Of a stretch of DNA of 64,000 bases, positions 52,436 through 60,218 are shown piece after piece. Location of the stretch: the NCBI GenBank assembly GCA_002762985.1, contig PCXZ01000016.1, forward strand, positions 1-64,000. Reading direction: 5' to 3'. This DNA is from Candidatus Woesearchaeota archaeon CG10_big_fil_rev_8_21_14_0_10_44_13 (GTDB taxonomy: Archaea > Nanobdellota > Nanobdellia > Woesearchaeales > UBA12501). The translations under genes were made by a program, and so were the position numbers. The notes beneath the pieces are model-generated. The model did no database searches, was not told the DNA's origin, and was given only the letters and a program-made list of their open reading frames with translations. Numbering within the stretch: the first letter of the stretch is position 1; each line of letters opens with the position of its first letter.

Positions 52436-53563
52436 ATGAAGAAAAACATATTTTTCGGACTGGCATTAATGTTCGTGCTTTCAATAGCTTCAGCTGTTGT
52501 GCTTGCAGGACCCATTGACGCTTCATCTTCAACACTTTACATAAAGCCCGAGAAGAATTTCACTATAAATGACACGGCTTATCTGTCAGTGCACGTGGTT
52601 TCAAGCAACGGCCCTACTCCATTCACATTCAGCATAACGCTGAGCGGCGGAGTGGCGAACATCACTTCCATATATATCTCGAATGTCACAGGCACATCAG
52701 GAGGATGTGACGCTGACAATGTCTGCTGGTTCAACAAGCTCGTAGGATTCAAGATACTCGGCGCAGGCCCGATAACCTTCAGTGGCAACCTGACAGACAA
52801 CTCAACTGTCCCTCCTAATTCAACGATCATAAACACGACAAACAACGGCACAGTGGATGTCGATGGAGACAGTTACCCTCCGGGAGCAGACTGCGATGAT
52901 ACAAACCAGGATGTCCATCCCGGCGCAACAGAGGTCTGCGGCAACGGGCTGGATGATGACTGCTCAAACGGAGATGAATCATGCCCGTCATCACCCCCTT
53001 CAAGCGGAGGCGGCGGCCATAGCGGAGGCGGCGGAAGGACAGCAGGCGGTTTCCTAAGCACACTAAATTATGACTGCACTAAAGGCAATATCAGCGTCGG
53101 AAAGAGCGACAAGATTATAATCGAATATAACCGGGTGAACTACACGTTTTTCGTGAATGATGTATTGGCAAGCGCAATACAGGTGAAGCTTTACCCTATC
53201 CCGAGCAGGGACTTCACAATAGAGGAAGGCAAGAACAAGGAGATGGACCTTGACAGGAACAACAGGAATGACTTCACTATCAGGGTAGATGATGTGAAGC
53301 TGGGAAAAGCCACTGTCACATGCAGAAAATCGACAGAGATAGGCGCTCCTGTAGAAGAGAAGAAAGAGACCATAATCGAGCAGGTCACAGAGGTCGCAAG
53401 CAATGTTAAGGAGGGGATCCTTAAGATAGCGAGCGAAGTTGTGCCGAACCAGAAGGCATCGCCTGTCGTGGGGTCATTGATAGCATTGGCGATAGTCGTT
53501 GCAGGATTGCTGATATACTTCATCACAAGGAAAGGCAGCGATGACGAGGAAGACTTCGATTAA
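52436..53563 (+). CDS. surface protein with MopE-like DxDxD/Cys motif and C-terminal TM anchor
   Basis: DVDGDSYPPGADCDDTNQDVHPGATEVCGNGLDDDCSNGDESC; C-terminal TM SLIALAIVVAGLLIYFI; start 1 nt after the upstream stop. Confidence 0.85.
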   Translation: MKKNIFFGLALMFVLSIASAVVLAGPIDASSSTLYIKPEKNFTINDTAYLSVHVVSSNGPTPFTFSITLSGGVANITSIYISNVTGTSGGCDADNVCWFNKLVGFKILGAGPITFSGNLTDNSTVPPNSTIINTTNNGTVDVDGDSYPPGADCDDTNQDVHPGATEVCGNGLDDDCSNGDESCPSSPPSSGGGGHSGGGGRTAGGFLSTLNYDCTKGNISVGKSDKIIIEYNRVNYTFFVNDVLASAIQVKLYPIPSRDFTIEEGKNKEMDLDRNNRNDFTIRVDDVKLGKATVTCRKSTEIGAPVEEKKETIIEQVTEVASNVKEGILKIASEVVPNQKASPVVGSLIALAIVVAGLLIYFITRKGSDDEEDFD

Positions 53564-53821
53564 ACTTCCATTTTTGTTTCCTTTATTATTTTTTACCTTT
53601 ATTATATTCTCACTTTTATTATTATATCTATCTCCCTCTTGATCATTCTTGTTTTTAGCCCAAAATCCATCAAAACCCATAAAAACGCCCTGCATTTTTG
53701 AGGTTAGAAAACACCCCATATGTTTTCGTCACAAGCAAAAAGCGAAGCTTTTTGGTGTTCTGGAAATCCCGTGGGGATTTCCATAACCTTTTTAAATAAA
53801 CTATCTTATTTTCCATCTCAT

Positions 53822-53929
53822 GGGCTCGTAGTCTAGCGGCTATGACACTGCCTCGACATGGCAGAGGTCGCCGGTTCGAATATGCTTGAGAACATCAGGC
53901 CTTGAGCAGCGGAAGTCCGGCCGGGCCCA
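53822..53929 (+). tRNA. tRNA-Val(GAC) with 35-nt T-loop intron at position 59/60 (53881-53915)
   Basis: Acceptor GGGCTCG/CGGGCCC, anticodon stem CTGCC/GGCAG, loop TCGACAT. Insertion splits GCCGG-TTCGAA^T-CCGGC; BHB: UUCG/CGGA, bulges AAU and AGU, inner UGCUUGAG/CUUGAGCA. Confidence 0.9.
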
Positions 53930-53984
53930 TAGATTTTATTTTTGGTTTTGAATTCTTTTAATTTGTATGTTTTATTTCCATACT

Positions 53985-54391
53985 TTTTGCACCATGACCC
54001 TCAACAGAAAATCTGCGGATTTTCTTAGTTGATTTGTTTCAAAATCAACAACAGAAACTTTTGGTTTTCTTAGTTGTTTATTGTATAAACAACAATCCAT
54101 TCGCCTCCACAGCACAACTGCCGGATACGGCTCATGGCCACACAACTTTGATCTGATTAACTGACTTGCCAAATGCTCCCCTGCCCAGCAACGCTGTAGG
54201 AAGGGGACGAGAGCAGTGGTTTCGTCCATTGACACCGACAGCTAGGACCATTTCGCTGCGCTCAATGGTCCGAACTGAATGAATTATTCGGACCACTCCG
54301 AACGAAGTGAGGATGTGGTCCTTGCTGTTGCGTATCAAATGCGCGTAACCATTTGGGGCTGGAAACCTTGGTTTCCCCGCAAATATTGATG
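53985..54391 (-). repeat. copy A3 of structured repeat family A (longest)
   Basis: Same ordered motifs as A2, with extra hairpins. Confidence 0.75.
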
Positions 54392-54524
54392 ACTTAACTT
54401 TTTTATTAAACCTAGAAATAAAAAAATCTAAAACACCCAGCTATATCCACATATCCATCAATAGCTTTATAAATAAATATATACAAATACCCTATTAACC
54501 ATAAAAGACCAGTAAAAACCAGAG

Positions 54525-55634
54525 GTGAACATCATCCCTTTCAAGAAATATCAGAAAGAGATTTTCCTTGTTTCTTTTCTTGCAATCGCCATACTGTCTT
54601 TTCTTATAGTCAAGCCTTTCCTTGCAGCAGTCATCCTGGGCGCAGTGATCGCATATGTATTCTATCCCGTCTTCCTATGGGTCAAGAAAGGAATAAAAAA
54701 TCCCCAGATAAGCGCCGTCCTGACCCTCCTTATAATCACGCTCATCTTCACGCTGCCTCTGGTCTTCATATTGAATTCGATGATAGGCGAGATCTCAGAT
54801 TTCTACATAAAGACCGGCGAAAACATGCACGCAAAAGAGATCAAGGACATAAGCACTATTCTCACTGAGAAATGCATGGATGGCCATGACACGATCAGGT
54901 GCAGGGTAAACCAGCACATCGTAAGCCTGATCTCTGACGGGTATATGCAGGTAAGCTTCAGGGAATTCATATCCGATATCTACATGAAGCTGATAGGCTC
55001 TGCGCCTTCTCTCCTGCTCTCGATACCGGCGATGATATTATATGTGCTCATAGTGGTCTTTGTCATATTCTACCTTTTCCTTGACTGGGAGATGATACTG
55101 AAAGAGATAGATTTCGTGCTTCCGTTCAGGGAGGACATGAAAAAGGCATTTGCAAAGCAGATAAGGGATATAATCCATGCCACAATCTACGGCAATATAG
55201 TTGTAGTTATGATGCAGGGAGCGATAGCTGCAGTGGCTTTTTTTGTCTTCGACACGACCAAAGCGCCCATATTCTGGGGGGTCATCACCATGATAGCCGG
55301 ATTGGTGCCTTTTGTAGGGACAGCCCTTGTATGGCTGCCATTGGGCACTATGCAGGTCATAAACGGCGTCCTCCAGGGCTCTAACAGCATAATATGGAGA
55401 GGTGCAGGCATGATGCTTGTCGGGCTTTTCATAATATCTACCATAGACAATGTGATAAAGCCGAGGATGATAGGCAGAAGGGCGATGATACATCCCCTGC
55501 TCGTGCTCCTTGGGGTTCTCGGAGGGATAAATTTCTTCGGTTTCATAGGGTTCATATTAGGGCCGCTGATAATAGCCATACTTGTGACATTGGTAAGGCT
55601 GTATAAGAAGGAGAAAAATGAGATTATCAGTTAA
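54525..55634 (+). CDS. AI-2E family transporter (PerM-like)
   Basis: Multi-TM; C-terminal motif LVPFVGTALVWLPLG..IDNVIKPRMIGRRAMIHPLLVLLGVLGGINFFGFIGFILGPLI; GTG start. Confidence 0.92.
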   Translation: MNIIPFKKYQKEIFLVSFLAIAILSFLIVKPFLAAVILGAVIAYVFYPVFLWVKKGIKNPQISAVLTLLIITLIFTLPLVFILNSMIGEISDFYIKTGENMHAKEIKDISTILTEKCMDGHDTIRCRVNQHIVSLISDGYMQVSFREFISDIYMKLIGSAPSLLLSIPAMILYVLIVVFVIFYLFLDWEMILKEIDFVLPFREDMKKAFAKQIRDIIHATIYGNIVVVMMQGAIAAVAFFVFDTTKAPIFWGVITMIAGLVPFVGTALVWLPLGTMQVINGVLQGSNSIIWRGAGMMLVGLFIISTIDNVIKPRMIGRRAMIHPLLVLLGVLGGINFFGFIGFILGPLIIAILVTLVRLYKKEKNEIIS

Positions 55635-57111
55635 GGATATGGATGTTGCGACAGGCGGCCCGATGATCGCTGTCCTGAATGAGAAGGATGCCGTAAAGCT
55701 GGACCTGCACCTGCTTGACAGGATAAAGATAAGGAGAGGCAAAAGGGAAGCTGTCGTTGTTGTTGATTATGCAAAGTCAGAGAAGGCTGTTCCCAGGGGG
55801 GCGATAGGCCTTTTTGAGGAAGTTCTCGACAAGCTGAATGCAAGGAACAGGGATGAGGTGTCGATCCATTTCGAGGAGAAGCCGAAATCGCTCGGTTACA
55901 TAAAGAAGAAGCTTGACGGGAAAGAGCTGAATTATGACGAGATAAGGGCGATACTCAATGACGCGATCTGCAATAATCTCACAGAAGTCGAGCTCACTTA
56001 TTATGTTGCGGCAAACTATACGCGAGGGATGAGCCTGAAGGAGACTGTCGCATTGACAAGGGCGATGATAGACACAGGCGAGAAGCTTGACCTGAAGAGA
56101 AGGTATGTCGTAGACAAGCACTGCATAGGGGGCGTATGCGGGAACAGGACAACACCTGTTGTCGTTCCGATACTTGTTGCAGCAGGGCTGACTGTCCCGA
56201 AGACAAGCTCAAGGTCGATAACCAGTCCGGCAGGTACAGCAGACACCATGGAAGTCCTTACAGACGTCTCACTTTCAATGAAGCAGATAAAGAATGTTGT
56301 CAATAAGGTCGGAGGGTGCATGGTCTGGGGAGGAGCAGTCGATCTGGCTCCTGCAGACGACACGATAATCAACGTAGAGCATCCATTGAGCATAGATGCT
56401 GAAGGCCAATTGCTCTCTTCCATAATGGCGAAGAAAGGGTCTGTTTCAGCAACACACGTGATCATAGATATCCCTGTTGGCAGAGACGCAAAGATTGAGT
56501 CAAGGAAAGAGGCCATGCATCTTGGCAGGGAATTCCGGAAGATCGCGAAGTTCCTGAAGATGAAGATGGAAGTTGTGATAACAGACGGCTCACAGCCGAT
56601 AGGGAACGGGATGGGGCCTGCGCTTGAGGCCATCGATATAATCAAGGTCCTTAAGAATTCCCCCGATGCGCCGCAGGACCTCAGGAAAAAATCGCTCATG
56701 ATGGCAGGGGTTATATTTGAGATGACAGGCAAGGCCAGGAAAGGCCAGGGCAGGAAGATGGCCGAGGGGATAATCAATTCAGGGGAAGCATGCCATAAAT
56801 TCATGGAGATCATAAATGCCCAGGGAGCGAAGATAACAGATGAGAGGAAGATAAAGCTTGGCGAATACAAGTTCAATCTCAGGTCGAAAAGAAATGGAGT
56901 TGTGAAGCATATAAGCAACAAGGCGATGGCGAAGATCTCAAGGCTTGCAGGAAGCCCGAATGACAAGGGCGCAGGGATATACCTCTGGAAGAAGAAGTTC
57001 GACAAGGTGAAGAAAGGGGATGTGCTTTTCACGATCTATTCAGAGAGCAAGCAGAACCTGAAGTTTGCCGTCGAAGTGATGGGGCAGATAGACGGGTTTG
57101 TGGTTGGGTAG
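55618..57111 (+). CDS. deoA: AMP phosphorylase (thymidine phosphorylase family)
   Basis: KHCIGGVCGNRTTPVVVPILVAAGLTVPKTSSRSITSPAGTADTMEVL; overlaps the upstream gene by 17 nt. Confidence 0.95.
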   Translation: MRLSVKDMDVATGGPMIAVLNEKDAVKLDLHLLDRIKIRRGKREAVVVVDYAKSEKAVPRGAIGLFEEVLDKLNARNRDEVSIHFEEKPKSLGYIKKKLDGKELNYDEIRAILNDAICNNLTEVELTYYVAANYTRGMSLKETVALTRAMIDTGEKLDLKRRYVVDKHCIGGVCGNRTTPVVVPILVAAGLTVPKTSSRSITSPAGTADTMEVLTDVSLSMKQIKNVVNKVGGCMVWGGAVDLAPADDTIINVEHPLSIDAEGQLLSSIMAKKGSVSATHVIIDIPVGRDAKIESRKEAMHLGREFRKIAKFLKMKMEVVITDGSQPIGNGMGPALEAIDIIKVLKNSPDAPQDLRKKSLMMAGVIFEMTGKARKGQGRKMAEGIINSGEACHKFMEIINAQGAKITDERKIKLGEYKFNLRSKRNGVVKHISNKAMAKISRLAGSPNDKGAGIYLWKKKFDKVKKGDVLFTIYSESKQNLKFAVEVMGQIDGFVVG

Positions 57112-57167
57112 GGAGTCTCTAACAGTAGCATTAATTTTATGAAATTGATTAATTTAATAATCAAAAC

Positions 57168-57332
57168 TCCCCAATCCATTCGCTTCCACAGCTGAACTTT
57201 CCGATATAGCTCATGCCCTCTTCTTCTTCCCGCTCAACCAATCTCTCAAATGTGCACCAGCCCAGCACAATGCAGGAGGGGGACGGGGGGCACCTTGGTG
57301 CCCCCGTAGATATTGTTGTTTAGTTCACAAAA
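57168..57332 (-). repeat. copy A4 of structured repeat family A
   Basis: CCATTCGCTTCCACAGC..CCGATATAGCTCATG..GCCCAGC..AGGAGGGGGACG..hairpin GGGGCACCttGGTGCCCC. Confidence 0.7.
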
Positions 57333-57381
57333 AATCCTCATTAAAAATTACACGCTTCACAACAAAAAACAGAACTCCATC

Positions 57382-57915
57382 CTAAAACCAGGAGATGACG
57401 CTCACAACAGCCTCAAGTATGCTCGTCTTCACAGAAGATGTGATCTTCTCGCCCTTATATTTTATCTCGCCGCTGTCAAGGGCATTGTTGAGCTCTTCTG
57501 CAGGGTCATCTGACTCCGAGATCCTCTTCATGGTGGATTCCCTTATCTCAAGCTGCATTGTTGGATCCTGCATCTCGCCAAGATTTATGCTGTCTACCTT
57601 CCCCCTCTTGGTCTTTATTGCGAGAAGAGTCCTGCTATTATCCATCCTTATCAGCGTGACATTCAGCCTCTCATTGCCGAAGACCCGTCTGAGGATAGCA
57701 GGCACTTTGTCAAGATTGGAATTGTACATATCTTTCATGCTGTCAAGGTCGCTGAGATATTGGTCCGTCTTCGTGGGATCATAGACCGCATATGTCGTAG
57801 GCATCTTCGCATAATCCAGGAGGAAGAATAGCGTTGCAAGGACGATGACTGCAAAAATTATATATACTGCATACCTCAATTTCAACCCAGGGTAGAGGTC
57901 AGCTTTTTCGTCCAT
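57382..57915 (-). CDS. membrane-anchored hypothetical protein
   Basis: 177 aa, one N-terminal TM. Confidence 0.7.
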   Translation of the reverse strand: MDEKADLYPGLKLRYAVYIIFAVIVLATLFFLLDYAKMPTTYAVYDPTKTDQYLSDLDSMKDMYNSNLDKVPAILRRVFGNERLNVTLIRMDNSRTLLAIKTKRGKVDSINLGEMQDPTMQLEIRESTMKRISESDDPAEELNNALDSGEIKYKGEKITSSVKTSILEAVVSVISWF

Positions 57916-57985
57916 AAGGACGAAAATGGGCTGTTAATATATAAATTTAATGATTGAAAAGAGATTATGATAACAAGAAGGGTTA

Positions 57986-58246
57986 TGCGCCGCTAGTGGC
58001 GGAAGGGGATTTTTACCGAGAACGCCGCCATCACCGCGGCTCGACGGTCTGCTCACTGCGTTTGCAGCCCTACTCGGCAGCCCGGAGGGCCCAACCCCAG
58101 CCTCGCCGAGCGCGGTGGCGGCGTCCGTTTATCAAACACGCCGCCCTGGCGCAGATGCGACGGGGGTTGCCCCCTACTGGGTGTCGAGTAGGGCAAATCG
58201 AGCGAAGCGAGATTTGACCGTCTGCCGCCAATGGGGCGGCGTGCAA
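57986..58246. ncRNA. GC-rich structured island, candidate non-coding RNA
   Basis: Terminal inverted repeat CGCCGCtagTGGCGG/CCGCCAatggggCGGCG and at least three further long-range complementary segment pairs; GC content far above surroundings. Confidence 0.55.
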
Positions 58247-58279
58247 AAAAGAATAATACCTAACTTAAAAATACAAAAA

Positions 58280-58576
58280 ATGAACTTCAATCAAAGAGTC
58301 TGGAAATTGACAAAAAGGGTCCCGAAAGGCAAGGTTTCCACATACAAAGAGATAGCCAGGAAACTAGGGACAAAGGCATACAGGGCAGTAGGCAATGCTC
58401 TCAACAAGAATCCCTATTCCCCTGAAGTGCCGTGCCACAGGGTCGTGAAGTCAGATGGTTGTGTTGGGGGGTTTGCGAGGGGAACAAGGAAGAAGGTTGA
58501 GATGCTGAAATCAGAGGGGATAAAGATAAAAAATAATAAGATAATTGATTTCAGAAAAAAATTATATAAGTTTTAA
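58280..58576 (+). CDS. ogt: methylated-DNA--protein-cysteine methyltransferase (MGMT/Ogt)
   Basis: VPKGKVSTYKEIARKLG..RAVGNALNKNP..VPCHRVVKSDG. Confidence 0.93.
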   Translation: MNFNQRVWKLTKRVPKGKVSTYKEIARKLGTKAYRAVGNALNKNPYSPEVPCHRVVKSDGCVGGFARGTRKKVEMLKSEGIKIKNNKIIDFRKKLYKF

Positions 58577-58824
58577 TTTTTTACTTTTCCAAACATTTTA
58601 ATAAGAGCACATTTACAAATAAACCAATAACTCAGTCCAGCAACTAGATAAATTATGAAATCAATAAAAAAACTAGGATATTCCTTCTGTGTAAGATGAG
58701 GTATGATTGAAGTAAAAACCCAAAATGTTACTCCTGCCGCTATTCCCGCTAAAAAACTTATTGTAAAATCCTTGGTTATAATATCTGGGTTATACCTATT
58801 CAACTTATTTTTATTCGATGACAT
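58573..58824 (-). CDS. small two-TM membrane protein
   Basis: 83 aa with hydrophobic segments. Confidence 0.5.
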   Translation of the reverse strand: MSSNKNKLNRYNPDIITKDFTISFLAGIAAGVTFWVFTSIIPHLTQKEYPSFFIDFIIYLVAGLSYWFICKCALIKMFGKVKN

Positions 58825-58832
58825 AATCTTAT

Positions 58833-59762
58833 CTAATCCTTCTTCCTTTTCTTCGTCTTCTTGATCTCCTTCTCAAGCTTCAGCTTGTCAAGAAGCTCTT
58901 TGTACCTGTTCCTGATTGTGACCTCTGTGACCCCGGCGACATCAGCTACCTCTCTCTGCGTCCTCTTCTCGCCGTGTATCAATGCAGAGACATAAAGAGC
59001 AGCAGCAGCAATGCCTGTAGGCCCCCTGCCGGATGTCAATTCTGATTTCTGGGCCATCTCAAGTATCTCAATGGCCTTTGACTGCGTCTCAGCCGTAAGC
59101 TTCAATGAGGATGCGAATCTTGCGATATAATCTGCAGGATTGCTTGGCAATATAGAGATCCCAAGCTCCCTTGTTATGAACCTGTAAGTCCTTCCCACTT
59201 CCTTCTTCTCTATGCCAGAAGCATCGCTCAGCTCATCCAGTGTCCTCGGGACATCATGCCTTCTGCATGCTGCATATAATGAGCCTGCTACGACAGATTC
59301 CATAGACCTTCCCCTGACAAGGCCTCTCTGGACAGCCAAGGTGTATATCCTTGCTGCTTCCTCTTCCACTACTTTTGGCAATTTAAGATAAGAAGATACC
59401 CTCTTGAGCTCTGCAAGAGCGAGCTTAAGATTCCTTTCGATCGCTGTTGAGATCCTGTACTGCCATTTCCTGAGCCTGAAGAACTTGTTCTTGTCCTTGC
59501 CTTCAAGCTTGTAAAGATCAGCCTTCTGCCCGACTTCTGTGCCAAGGCCCATATCATACTGGGTATAGGTCATAGGGGCCCCTGTCCTTCTCTTGCTCTC
59601 CCCTTCGTCGCCGTTGAAATCCCTCCATTCCTGGTCGAAATCGATCATCTTCTCCTCGACGACCAGTCCGCAGTCTTTGCAGATCACTTCACCCTTCTCC
59701 CTATTGAAGAAAAGGTTTATGCTGCCGCATTCAGGGCATTTTTTCACGAATTCAGATGTCAT
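58833..59762 (-). CDS. tfb: transcription initiation factor IIB (TFB)
   Basis: Zn ribbon CPECGSINLFFNREKGEVICKDCG plus two cyclin repeats. Confidence 0.97.
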   Translation of the reverse strand: MTSEFVKKCPECGSINLFFNREKGEVICKDCGLVVEEKMIDFDQEWRDFNGDEGESKRRTGAPMTYTQYDMGLGTEVGQKADLYKLEGKDKNKFFRLRKWQYRISTAIERNLKLALAELKRVSSYLKLPKVVEEEAARIYTLAVQRGLVRGRSMESVVAGSLYAACRRHDVPRTLDELSDASGIEKKEVGRTYRFITRELGISILPSNPADYIARFASSLKLTAETQSKAIEILEMAQKSELTSGRGPTGIAAAALYVSALIHGEKRTQREVADVAGVTEVTIRNRYKELLDKLKLEKEIKKTKKRKKD

Positions 59763-59951
59763 AGTACCACCGCTATTATCAGCTTAAAACGCCTTAATAA
59801 GGCCTTAAACCCCCCTTTTATAATCTATATATGATAGTTACAATAAATTTATAAATAAAAATAAGAGGATATATATAAAGCTTTCGTTTTTTGAAAAGCT
59901 TTATAAATGGGTTCTATCTGCTTTTGATAGAGGCTTATATATCAGTTTAAT

Positions 59952-60155
59952 ATGACACAAAAAAAGACAAGCGCACGAAAAGAGCCTATACCTAAGGAAT
60001 TATACGACGTTCTGGCATGTCCTATGTGCAAGTCAGATGTAAGGTATAACGAGGCAAAAACAGCCCTGATATGCGTCAAATGCGGCAATAGATACCCTAT
60101 CAAGGAAGGGATACCTGTGATGCTGCCGCCCGTCTGTTCTTCTGTCAATTCTTAG
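59952..60155 (+). CDS. Trm112 family protein
   Basis: YDVLACPMCKSDVRYNEAKTALICVKCGNRYPIKEGIPVMLP. Confidence 0.85.
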   Translation: MTQKKTSARKEPIPKELYDVLACPMCKSDVRYNEAKTALICVKCGNRYPIKEGIPVMLPPVCSSVNS

Positions 60156-60218
60156 GTCTGCCAGGCATTACTGCCAGATATCTCTGTCGGATATCAGAAG
60201 CCATGGCCTGGTCATAGC

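Noticed and set aside
57954-58217. 87-aa ORF and N-terminal extension (58115) of the Ogt ORF
   Set aside because: Both lie in the GC-rich structured island; the genuine Ogt start is ATG 58280
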